This document shows, in pieces, positions 52,971-61,878 of a stretch of 64,000 nucleotides of DNA (its first letter is position 1; each line of letters begins with the position of its first letter). The notes beneath the pieces were generated by a model, which was not told where the DNA came from, did no database searches, and saw nothing but the letters and a program-made list of their open reading frames with translations. The stretch covers positions 62,001-126,000 of the forward strand of contig SBHC01000073.1 of the NCBI GenBank assembly GCA_006226375.1, given 5' to 3'. The position numbers and the translations under genes were made by a program. The DNA comes from Deltaproteobacteria bacterium. Its GTDB lineage: Bacteria > Myxococcota_C > UBA6777.

Positions 52971-55900
52971 ATGAGAGCAACTTCATTGTACAAGCTTGGA
53001 TTGCACCTCACCTTTCTGGCGATGGTCCTGCTTTGCTTCAGCTGTGGCATGCCCACAGACGAACCTTGCAAAGGAGTGAGCTGCCCCCCTGGAGAAACGT
53101 GCAACAACGGATTGTGCGAAGGCACCAAAGTCATCACCTGCAAAGAAGGAAAGACCAGATGCGGGCAAGATTGCGCTGTACTTGGTGCCAACTCCAAACA
53201 CTGCGGGGCCTGTAACAACGCTTGCGCCGATGGCGAAGTTTGTATGCTTGGCGAATGCAAAAAGTTCTGCGGCATTGGCTACGAGAACTGCAACGGGGGA
53301 TGTGTTCAGTTAAAGAACACAGGCGACCACTGCGGTCGATGTGGCAACGACTGCCAAGACAAGAAGGTATGTTCCAACAGCGCATGCGAAGAAAGCTGCC
53401 CCGCAAATCAAAAGGCTTGCGGAAGCTCTTGTGTCGATGTTCGCACCAATGCTTTCCACTGCGGTGATTGTTTCAAAGCCTGCGGCAAGGATCTGATTTG
53501 CAACGGTGGCGTGTGTGAAAAGGACTCCTTCAGCGGCACTCCCTCCACCTTCGACATCGTCCTCACAGCAGGGGAACTCACGCTGGCCACTTGCAGCTTC
53601 ACACGAACCCGGAGCGATGGCCAAAACTCCGAATACGACATGGATTGCCCCAACCTGCCCTCCATAAAGATGGTGGGTTTGTATACCTCTGCAACCAATT
53701 ACTCTTTGAAGTCGAATACTTCCTTCAACATGGCGAACCTCACGAACTGGAGCTTCTTCAACTTGTTGGGTGGGAAGTTCAACACCGTTTTGGGCTTCGT
53801 CAAAGACGGACTGTCTACGCTTGATGGCTTGAAGCTTGCCATCGACAGTGACCACAACCTTCACCTCGACGGCCAGATCAACCTCAATAACGCTGGGGAT
53901 ACCAGCGTAGGAAAAGGGCTGAAGCTGGTGAACCGATTCTTCGACCAGTACATCCCAGGCTACCAAACACCCACACCCTTAAAAATCATCTTGGGATACG
54001 CCAGCAACGCAGCTTCTGTTTCCCTTCGCATCACTCCCATCGCGGGATGTGCCAGCAAAACCCTCAACGAAGACATCGGCACCAAGTTTAAGTTTCAGGA
54101 CGCCACCCTCGTCTTTACCATTGAAGCGGGAATCTCAGGTGCTTCGGTCTCCGCCGCTATCGTTGGTTTCTCCTACATCAAACCGACCAAGCTCGATGAC
54201 TGGCTGATGTTTGAACCCAGCGTCACCCTCTCTGTTTCAAGCGGCCCTCTCACCATGACCCTCGGAGGGGAGATACCCGGAGCCTGTCCTGAAGAATGCG
54301 CCAGCTCCTGTGGTTGCTTGAAGTCAGCCTGTGACGCGCCTTGGAAGCCCCTGAACCTGACCAACAAGTTCACTCTGAGCAACGGTACGATCGAGGTTGG
54401 AATCAATTTGGTAGCGCCTATCCCTCCACCCGTGATTAGCCTTGGATTTACCGCCACTGTAGGAACAGGAAGCAACGCCGCCACGGGGAATTATCTGGGT
54501 GTGTTCAACCTTGCAGACAAACAATACGGCTACCTGCTCGAAATGAAAACCGTGAACCTCAAGCCGTTGATGGAGATGCTGGTAGGCAGCACCCCAGTGT
54601 CTGTGATTCCCACGAGCTTCAAGCTAAGAGGCCTAAAGCAAAGCTATGCCATGTCGAAGGATCCCATCTCCTTCACTTTGAAAGGAAAGAGCTACACCAT
54701 CCCCAAAGGCTTCCAGATGGAGGGAAGTATCGAGTACTCCGGGCTATCGGGGCGAGTCGAAGCCAACAACGTGTATGTTGACGTGCCTTCCCTGGAGAGC
54801 CTCAAGAGTGGTGCCTTCTTGTTCGCAGTCGCAGGCCCACCCCAAGGCAAGATCGAGTTTGAATTTGACATGAGCGGCTTGCTCGACAAGGTCCTCAACA
54901 AGAGTATTTTGAGCAGCTTCAAATCAACCATCCAGTCGACCTTGTATGTGGAGAAAGTCGGCTTCAAATTGAGCAGCAGCGTGAGCGGTAGCACCGTCTC
55001 TTACTCAGCCGGAGCCAGCGCAGGTTTCCGCTTGTTCGGCAGCAGCCACAGTGTTTCCTTTGATGCTGGCATTGCCTTTGACCCTGACGATGTCGCCACC
55101 GAGATCGCCCAAAAAGTAAAGAACCTGGCAGAAGGTGGCTTCAGCGACATCTACAACGGCGCGAAAGACATCGCCAACAAAGCTGGAAAGGCAGTCTCCA
55201 ACGCAGCTTCTGCCACCTGGAGTGGGATCAAGAACCTGTTCAAAGGCAAGATCAACCCCAAGCTCAAGTGCCCCAAGTCTGACAGCAGCTACTCCACAGC
55301 GAACGGATGCTTCACCACCATTACCGAAAGTAAGACGCTCAAGGCCAAGTGCGGAAAAGCCTGTACCAAGTCTGCTGGAGATGTCTGTACAAGCAGCAAT
55401 GGCAGCAAGGGTAGCGGAGATTACTTCAAACGTGACTGTACGTTTTCAAAGACCTGTGTGGTTCCTGCTCAGTGCGGTGGTTGTTGGAAAGCTTCGAAGG
55501 GTCAAAGTCTCCGCCTCAATTGCGTGGGAGGCAAACAGGGTGGAACCTGCATCCACATCATGAGCGCAGTGTATGGAGACGTTGGCGGCATCGACCCCAG
55601 CGGAAGAAACACCGCACCCAGCTACTGCAATTCGAACCCAAGCTGCAAGAATAGCAACTCCCTCGACATTGTGAAGCGTTACTGCCAGGGCAAAAAGACC
55701 TGCTCGATCCCCGTGACAGAGTCCGTGTTTGGAAGTCTCAGTTGCCCTCACAACGGGCTGCAAGTCAGCTATGTTTGTGCTGGCTGCCCCGTTGGGAGTT
55801 ACCTCAAGAATGGTGGCAAAGAGTGTGCACAATGCCCCTACGGAACCTACCAGGATGAAACAGGCAAGACCTCTTGCAAATCCTGTCCTCCAGGAACCAC

Positions 55901-58661
55901 CACCAAATACCTGGGCTCAACCAGCCAAGACACCTGTGTGCAATGTCCTGGTGACCTGAATTGCACCCACGGCTGTTATTACCGCGATGGCAATGCATAT
56001 TGCAAATGCGAAGGGGGAGGTGTTGGCCTCGAAGAGTATTGTGATGGCAACAACCGCTATTACTGCAAATCACTCTCCAAAGACGCCAACCCACTCCGAA
56101 CCAAACTCGGCTCCTGTACCCACGGCTGTCTGGTCGTGAACCAAAAGTCCTATTGTGGTTGCCAGGGAGGAACAGATCCTGGCGTGGAATATTGCTCCAA
56201 CAGCAAAGCGATGTATTGCGAATTGAGCACCAACGCTGATGGCGAACTCAAGATGAAACTAGATTGTGGCAGCCAGAATCTAGGCTGTGAAGAGAGTGAG
56301 CAGCGAGCCTATTGCGAGTGCCCTGGAGGTCACAAACACGGGACAGAGTGGTGCGACAACAACAACCGCATGGAATGCCAATATGGAAGACCTCAGCCCT
56401 TAGGTATCTGCTTCAACGGATGTTACATGTCCGAAGGTGCGGCATACTGCAAATGCCAAGGAGGCCGCACTGGCTCTGAGTATTGCACCACACTTGGAGG
56501 CTCTGTGGGTGTTCGAGCAGAATGTCCGTTCACCACAGAACCCAACGAGCCGATCTCCTATCACAACCCCTGCAGCTACGGTTGCTACACACAGAATGGT
56601 GGGGCCTATTGCAAATGTGAAGGAGGTATCACTGCTGGCAACACATACTGCTTCAATGGAGATGTCCATACCTGTGCAGAAGCCACAGACCCACTCGCCT
56701 TGGCCAGCCCCAACTCTGTCACAGAGAATTGCAAGAACAAAAACGCGACATGCTCCACGTCCAGCAAAACATGCGTTTGTCGGTCGGGTGAGAAATTCTG
56801 CAACGGCGTATGCAAAGAATGTTGCAGTAGCAGCGACTGCTCCGCAGGACGAAGCTGTGACAGCAATGGTAGATGTCAATGTCCGACGGACAAGCCCTAC
56901 TTCGTTGGAGGGGCCTGTCGCCAATGTACATCGGATTTACACTGTGGTGGTACTTCAAGATGCAGCAATTATGTTTGTACATGCCCAAGCAGTCTGACCT
57001 ACTGCAACCGCAGCTGCTACGAGTGTTGCACCGACAGTCATTGTGGCAACGGCGGAACTTGCAGCGGTAACAAATGCTCATGCCCTGCTGGCAAATACTT
57101 CAGCAATGGCAGCTGTGTGTCTTGTCCTGCTGGCCAGTACAAGTCGAGCGCAGGATCTCATGCCTGTTCTTCCTGCCCCACAGGGAAGTATGCCAGCGGG
57201 ACCGGGAACACCAGCTGCACCTCCTGTCCCAGAGGCCAATACCAGAATCTCACAGGCCAAACGTCTTGCAAAGCCTGCCCTGCAGGAAGGTATGCCTCAT
57301 CCACAGGTCGAACAAGCTGTGTCCTCTGCCCAAGTGGGATGTACCAAAACAACACAAGTCAAAGCGCTTGCAAGTCCTGTGCAGCCGGAACGTATGCTTC
57401 ATCAACAGGTCGCACCAGCTGTACTCTTTGCCCCAAAGGGATGTACCAGGACAAGACTAGGCAGGCCTCATGCCTAGCTTGTCCGACCAAAACCTACGCA
57501 AGCAGTACAGGGAGCACAAGTTGCACAACATGTCCAAATGATACCTACCAGGATCAACCTCAGCAGGCCTCTTGCAAAGCCTGCCCCTCGGGTAAGTCAT
57601 GTTGTGGAGGAGCCATCGTCAACACCAGCATCGATCCCACACACTGTGGTGCGTGTGGCAATGTTTGTTCGGGAGTTCCATGCCTCAGCGGACTTTGTGG
57701 TGGCGTCTGCTCCATCAGTGTCCAAAAGAAGGCCATCGCTTCTGGGCACACCAAACCCATCTTTCCGGTGGTTGCTTCACCCAAGGGTGATATGCTTGCA
57801 ACAGGCTCCGAAGATGGAACGGTAAAGTTGTGGGATGTGAAGAATCCTCTCAATCCTGTGTTGCTCTCAACAATCAAAGCACACAGCGCCCTCGTCCATG
57901 CCCTCACCTTTGACTCCACAGGACAACTTCTGGCCACAGGTGCCTGGGACAATGAGATCAAAGTGTGGTGGCTGAGAGATCCAAAGAATCCCAGGAACAC
58001 AAGAATCTACAAAGGGCACAGCGACTATGTTCTTGGTCTAACCTTCACACCCAATGGAGATTATCTTATCTCTGGAGGTCGGGATGCGAAGATTAAGATC
58101 TGGAGCATTGGAGCCAACAAGATTGTCACAACTCTTTCACAGCACACTCGCAATGTGTACAGCGTTTTGACCAGCCCGGATGGTAAGTTCTTGTACTCAG
58201 CTTCCGTCGACAACAGCATCCGCACATGGGACATCACCAAGATTACAGCACCCAAGGCGCTCGCGCACATCACAAGCAGCAACGGGGGTCACACCAACTA
58301 TGTCTACAAGCTTGCCCTCACTGCGGATGGGCGGACGCTGGCTTCAGGCTCACGTGACCAAACTGTTAAGCTATGGGAGGTCAACAACCCGGCTGCTCCC
58401 AAGCTGTACAAAACACTGACGGGCCATACGAGCCTCGTGCTTGGTCTATCCTTCCGTAAAGATGGTAAGGAGCTGATCAGCGCGGGATACGACAGCAAGA
58501 TCAACATCTGGAACACAGCCAATCCAAAGAACACGAGCTTCGTTCGAACCTTGCCAGGAAGTTACAAGAGGATCTGGGGAATCGCTCACAGCGCTGATGG
58601 AAAGTACCTTTACTCGGGAGGCCGAGACGACAGCGTCCTCCGTGTTTGGGGATGTCCCTAA
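52971..58661 (+). CDS. Giant mosaic lipoprotein: Cys-rich, galactose-lectin-like, ephrin-receptor-like and WD40 modules
   Basis: The product is 1896 residues. The signal peptide ends LLCFSC (lipid Cys25). Domains in order: Cys-rich repeats of the 'HCGACNNAC' kind (about 30-185); a large beta-rich unknown region (185-760); a Cys-rich lectin-like region with a SUEL/galactose-binding core at about 855-940 (MSAVYGDVGG, CSIPVTESVFG, LQVSYVCAG); an ephrin-receptor-like CP.G.YQ....CK.CP.G repeat (945-990); five AYCKCEGG-type repeats (995-1230); another Cys-rich zone; six or seven more ephrin-receptor-like repeats (1365-1540); a last HCGACGNVC unit; and a C-terminal seven-blade WD40 propeller (1590-1896; KLWDV, KVWWL, KIWSI, RTWDI, KLWEV, NIWNT, RVWGC). 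Probably a surface glycan- or protein-binding device. No enzyme motif. Confidence 0.88.
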   Translation: MRATSLYKLGLHLTFLAMVLLCFSCGMPTDEPCKGVSCPPGETCNNGLCEGTKVITCKEGKTRCGQDCAVLGANSKHCGACNNACADGEVCMLGECKKFCGIGYENCNGGCVQLKNTGDHCGRCGNDCQDKKVCSNSACEESCPANQKACGSSCVDVRTNAFHCGDCFKACGKDLICNGGVCEKDSFSGTPSTFDIVLTAGELTLATCSFTRTRSDGQNSEYDMDCPNLPSIKMVGLYTSATNYSLKSNTSFNMANLTNWSFFNLLGGKFNTVLGFVKDGLSTLDGLKLAIDSDHNLHLDGQINLNNAGDTSVGKGLKLVNRFFDQYIPGYQTPTPLKIILGYASNAASVSLRITPIAGCASKTLNEDIGTKFKFQDATLVFTIEAGISGASVSAAIVGFSYIKPTKLDDWLMFEPSVTLSVSSGPLTMTLGGEIPGACPEECASSCGCLKSACDAPWKPLNLTNKFTLSNGTIEVGINLVAPIPPPVISLGFTATVGTGSNAATGNYLGVFNLADKQYGYLLEMKTVNLKPLMEMLVGSTPVSVIPTSFKLRGLKQSYAMSKDPISFTLKGKSYTIPKGFQMEGSIEYSGLSGRVEANNVYVDVPSLESLKSGAFLFAVAGPPQGKIEFEFDMSGLLDKVLNKSILSSFKSTIQSTLYVEKVGFKLSSSVSGSTVSYSAGASAGFRLFGSSHSVSFDAGIAFDPDDVATEIAQKVKNLAEGGFSDIYNGAKDIANKAGKAVSNAASATWSGIKNLFKGKINPKLKCPKSDSSYSTANGCFTTITESKTLKAKCGKACTKSAGDVCTSSNGSKGSGDYFKRDCTFSKTCVVPAQCGGCWKASKGQSLRLNCVGGKQGGTCIHIMSAVYGDVGGIDPSGRNTAPSYCNSNPSCKNSNSLDIVKRYCQGKKTCSIPVTESVFGSLSCPHNGLQVSYVCAGCPVGSYLKNGGKECAQCPYGTYQDETGKTSCKSCPPGTTTKYLGSTSQDTCVQCPGDLNCTHGCYYRDGNAYCKCEGGGVGLEEYCDGNNRYYCKSLSKDANPLRTKLGSCTHGCLVVNQKSYCGCQGGTDPGVEYCSNSKAMYCELSTNADGELKMKLDCGSQNLGCEESEQRAYCECPGGHKHGTEWCDNNNRMECQYGRPQPLGICFNGCYMSEGAAYCKCQGGRTGSEYCTTLGGSVGVRAECPFTTEPNEPISYHNPCSYGCYTQNGGAYCKCEGGITAGNTYCFNGDVHTCAEATDPLALASPNSVTENCKNKNATCSTSSKTCVCRSGEKFCNGVCKECCSSSDCSAGRSCDSNGRCQCPTDKPYFVGGACRQCTSDLHCGGTSRCSNYVCTCPSSLTYCNRSCYECCTDSHCGNGGTCSGNKCSCPAGKYFSNGSCVSCPAGQYKSSAGSHACSSCPTGKYASGTGNTSCTSCPRGQYQNLTGQTSCKACPAGRYASSTGRTSCVLCPSGMYQNNTSQSACKSCAAGTYASSTGRTSCTLCPKGMYQDKTRQASCLACPTKTYASSTGSTSCTTCPNDTYQDQPQQASCKACPSGKSCCGGAIVNTSIDPTHCGACGNVCSGVPCLSGLCGGVCSISVQKKAIASGHTKPIFPVVASPKGDMLATGSEDGTVKLWDVKNPLNPVLLSTIKAHSALVHALTFDSTGQLLATGAWDNEIKVWWLRDPKNPRNTRIYKGHSDYVLGLTFTPNGDYLISGGRDAKIKIWSIGANKIVTTLSQHTRNVYSVLTSPDGKFLYSASVDNSIRTWDITKITAPKALAHITSSNGGHTNYVYKLALTADGRTLASGSRDQTVKLWEVNNPAAPKLYKTLTGHTSLVLGLSFRKDGKELISAGYDSKINIWNTANPKNTSFVRTLPGSYKRIWGIAHSADGKYLYSGGRDDSVLRVWGCP
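57070..57590 (+). repeat. Tandem ephrin-receptor-like (GCC2/GCC3) repeats
   Basis: About seven coding units of 66-72 bases inside the preceding gene, each C.....G.Y.......CT.CP.G.YQ. Units around 57280-57440 (RYASSTGRTSC / TYASSTGRTSC) are nearly identical, pointing to recent duplication. Confidence 0.7.
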
Positions 58662-58930
58662 TCATCTTGGCGATGATAGGAGCGGTCATCTCTCAGTCTG
58701 TTCCTTACAAAACCCCCACGACTCTACAAGAGATGGGTATCACGAAGAACCTCCACACCAGGTTTGACGTGAAGCACCAGCCCCGCCCGAATCAATGACC
58801 CCGCGGTTAACTCAAGATGTCGTTGGCGATCTATCTGGTAGGAACCTGGCGCGTGGACGCAAGAGAACGCGGAAGAATAGAAGACACGCAGATTCTTTGA
58901 AAGGCAAGAAGAAGAACAAGCGAATTCAGG

Positions 58931-61267
58931 CTACTTGTACTGACAGTACCCACTGCTTGTGCACGTTGGAATCTTACTCCTCAATGTTGGGCATGCAGCA
59001 GGACAGGCTACGTTTTGGCTACATTGTGCCAGAGAAAGGCTTTTGCAATCGAGGCTCGTGTAGAATCCCGTACAAACGGGCTTGCTGTTTTGCGATTTGC
59101 ACTCCAAACGGCTGGCCAAACAAAACGTGCCAGCGATGGCGTCTGTTCCACTGGTGGGAACACTGGTGCAAGTCACAGTTGTGTAGCAGGAGCCAATCGG
59201 AAAGACATCGACTTGGCCGTCGCAGTCGTTGTCCAGGCCATCACAAAGCTCCGTAGCGGAGTAACCAGTTGGCTGAGCACAGACTCCCCGGCTGTCCAAT
59301 TTGGCGGTCTTACAAACGCCCGCGTTCTTGTTCAAGTAGTTGCAGGGGCAACCCTCATCCACAACACCGTTGCAATTGTTGTCTTTGCCATCACAGGGTT
59401 CATTGCTGCTTGGGTCGTAATCTGACGGCTGCTGACAAACCCCGTTGTTGTCCTTGACGGCAGAGGCACACACGCCCGCGCTTAAGTTGTTGTAGTTGCA
59501 AGGACACTGTTCTTCCAGCTTGTTGTCACAGTCGTTGTCTACATTGTCACCACAGATCTCGCTGGTGCTGTACTTGGCGGGCTTCTCACAAACACCTTGG
59601 GCGTTTCGCTTCAACCCTTTGCAAACACCGGCCCCTTTGTCGAGATAGTTGCAAGGGCAACCTTCGTCGACAACACCATCGCAGTTGTTGTCTTTCTGAT
59701 CACCACAGATTTCAGCGACAGGCTTCACTTCACCCTGACAAGTCCCCCACTGACCAAGCTTGGTGCAGGTCTGGGTCCCCTGCTTGCATTCTCCCACGTC
59801 GGAGCCGCATTTCTGCTGGTCGTTGGACCTGCAGACACAGCCTTCGTTCACTTGCCCATCGCAGTTGTTGTCCAGGGAGTCTGCGCAGGAGTCCATGTTC
59901 GGATTGTAGTCTGCGGGTGGAGCACAGGAGCCTTGCGAGTTCCGTTTTGCCTGGGTGCAAACACCTTTTGTTTTGCCAAGGTAGTTGCAAGGACAGCCTT
60001 CATCGACCACGCCGTTGCAGTCGTTGTCTTTGCCATCACACTTCTCGGTGGTCGAATAGTCTGCGGGCTTGGGACAAACGTTGTTATCACCACGAGTCTG
60101 GTTGGCACACACGCCCAAAGGATTCTTGAGATAGTTGCAGGGACAGCCCTTGTTCACATGGCCATCGCAGTTGTTGTCTTTGAGATCCGCGCAGTTGTCA
60201 GTAGGCAAATAATCGGATGGCTTGACACAAACACCTGACTTGTCGTTTTTGGCGGTAGCGCAAACGCCATCTTTTTTACCCAGATAGTTGCAGGGACAGT
60301 TTTCATCGACAACACCATCGCAGTTGTTGTCTTTCTTGTCGCCGCACACTTCAGCGACGGGCTTTGTCTCGCCGGTGCAGGCCTCCCACTTTCCATTCTG
60401 CCCACACTTTTGTGTGCCTTTTTTGCACTCACCTACATCGGAGCCACAATCTTTGGTCTCTCCCGCTTTGCACTCGCAGGTTTCGTCCGTGTTGCCGTTG
60501 CAGTCGTTGTCAATTCCGTCACCGCAAACATCGGTGAGGCTGTAGTCTTTGGGCTTTTGACAGTTTCCGCTGCCATCGGTCATCGCCGTCTTGCAAACAC
60601 CTACATTTTTTCCATCGTAATTGCAGGGACAGTTTTCATCAGGAGCGCCATCACAATCGTCGTCGCGGCCATTTCCGCAAAGCTCCGTTTGGGGGAGGAT
60701 CTGGCCGTTGCACTGTCCCCATTTTCCGCTCACACATGTCTGCGTTCCAGTTTTGCAAACCCCTTTTGACTCGGAGCCTTTGGGTCCTTCGTAGCAGACA
60801 CGCTGCTCACCATCCTTGCACTCTCCGGTTGGCTCTGTCGGAAGTTCGGGAGAGACTTCGGCTGGAGTTTCAGGAACAGTTTCAGTAGCGTCGGGGACAT
60901 CTTCAGCAGAGCCATCGGGCTGGACGACTTCCGTTGGTTTGTCATCAGCGGGCGAGTCATCCTTAGTCGTTCCACCATCCGCTTGGGGTTCGGTCACAAC
61001 CTCCTTCACTGGCTCACTGGCAATGTCTTGGCTTGCTTCTGCCCCTGGCTCAACAGACTCGCCGCTTGACTCGATGTCGGCTGTTTCTGTTTGGGTCACA
61101 GAGAGTTGACTCACACAAACATTGCGAATGCAAAGCTGACCGGGGCTGCAATCCACGGCCTTGCTGCACACGGAGAGAACCTGGGGCAGACCATCTCCGC
61201 AGCCAAAACCTAGCCCAAGTCCGATCCCACAACACAAGAAAAACAACCAAGCCAAACGCATCTTCAT
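58931..61267 (-). CDS. MopE-type metal-binding repeat lipoprotein
   Basis: The product is 778 residues. The signal peptide ends LGFGC (lipid Cys23). Residues about 55-145 are a Glu/Pro/Thr-rich acidic spacer. Ten copies of the putative metal-binding motif of the MopE family follow, of the form CGD..DN(D/N)C(D/N)G..DE.C (for example CGDGIDNDCNGNTDE, CDGKDNNCNGVVDEG), spaced about 50 residues apart and joined by CPCNYL-G-VC segments. Two longer repeat blocks (QKCGSDVGECKQGTQTC-like) occur twice. MopE binds copper in Methylococcus; the Asp/Asn loops here may bind calcium instead. A final Cys-rich part of 70 residues has no assignment. It is convergent with the mosaic lipoprotein gene. Confidence 0.85.
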   Translation of the reverse strand: MKMRLAWLFFLCCGIGLGLGFGCGDGLPQVLSVCSKAVDCSPGQLCIRNVCVSQLSVTQTETADIESSGESVEPGAEASQDIASEPVKEVVTEPQADGGTTKDDSPADDKPTEVVQPDGSAEDVPDATETVPETPAEVSPELPTEPTGECKDGEQRVCYEGPKGSESKGVCKTGTQTCVSGKWGQCNGQILPQTELCGNGRDDDCDGAPDENCPCNYDGKNVGVCKTAMTDGSGNCQKPKDYSLTDVCGDGIDNDCNGNTDETCECKAGETKDCGSDVGECKKGTQKCGQNGKWEACTGETKPVAEVCGDKKDNNCDGVVDENCPCNYLGKKDGVCATAKNDKSGVCVKPSDYLPTDNCADLKDNNCDGHVNKGCPCNYLKNPLGVCANQTRGDNNVCPKPADYSTTEKCDGKDNDCNGVVDEGCPCNYLGKTKGVCTQAKRNSQGSCAPPADYNPNMDSCADSLDNNCDGQVNEGCVCRSNDQQKCGSDVGECKQGTQTCTKLGQWGTCQGEVKPVAEICGDQKDNNCDGVVDEGCPCNYLDKGAGVCKGLKRNAQGVCEKPAKYSTSEICGDNVDNDCDNKLEEQCPCNYNNLSAGVCASAVKDNNGVCQQPSDYDPSSNEPCDGKDNNCNGVVDEGCPCNYLNKNAGVCKTAKLDSRGVCAQPTGYSATELCDGLDNDCDGQVDVFPIGSCYTTVTCTSVPTSGTDAIAGTFCLASRLECKSQNSKPVCTGFYTSLDCKSLSLAQCSQNVACPAACPTLRSKIPTCTSSGYCQYK

Positions 61268-61389
61268 CTTCGATATCCTATCTTCGGCGTTGATACACCT
61301 ACCATACGATCAGACGTCTCAACCTTGCATTCCCTTTAAACTTTCCTTCGACCGCATGAAGCACCTCGGCCAACCGTCAGAATGCACTG

Positions 61390-61833
61390 TTAGTCGGCCT
61401 TGTTCAAGAGCGATGATTCCGTTTGCCGTGCATGCTCACGTTGTGTGAACACTTTTTGCAGTTGGCGTGCCAGGATCAACTCCGCGAGGCGCACAGGGAT
61501 TTGCTGAAAGGGCAAGGAAAAAGCATCGTTGACCAGGATCTCAGGAACATCGATTCGATACAAGACTTGCATCAACTTGTTCATGTCGTGGTCTATGAGT
61601 TTGACTATCGCTTTGGCCAGTTGGTCCCGGATTTCGTACAACACATCACGGGGGTTATGCTCTGTCGCATCCACAGCTTCGGGCATCCGAAATGTAGCAG
61701 GGATAAGCGAGAGCATATCGTTGAGCATGTCCCGAGCCTCAGAGGCATCCGAATCAAGAGTTTGCTCCCATCGAACAATGCCCGCCGGGGTTTCTGTGTT
61801 TGCATCCATCGCTTTAGAGTCTTGTTCCATCAC
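61390..61833 (-). CDS. Small helical protein of unknown function
   Basis: The product is 147 residues, with a possible second start a codon later (MEQDSK). No signal peptide or membrane helix. The centre has the pattern of amphipathic helices (VLYEIRDQLAKAIVKLIDHDMNKLMQVLYRID), followed by PVRLAELILARQLQKVFTQRE. This resembles short proteins that sit next to DUF2156 or regulatory genes, but I do not recognise the family. It is 45 bases downstream of the DUF2156 gene on the same strand, so the two are probably co-transcribed. Confidence 0.7.
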   Translation of the reverse strand: MMEQDSKAMDANTETPAGIVRWEQTLDSDASEARDMLNDMLSLIPATFRMPEAVDATEHNPRDVLYEIRDQLAKAIVKLIDHDMNKLMQVLYRIDVPEILVNDAFSLPFQQIPVRLAELILARQLQKVFTQREHARQTESSLLNKAD

Positions 61834-61878
61834 CCTTCTCCCAACCCAGGAAACCGTCTCTCACATCATGTAGTGGTT

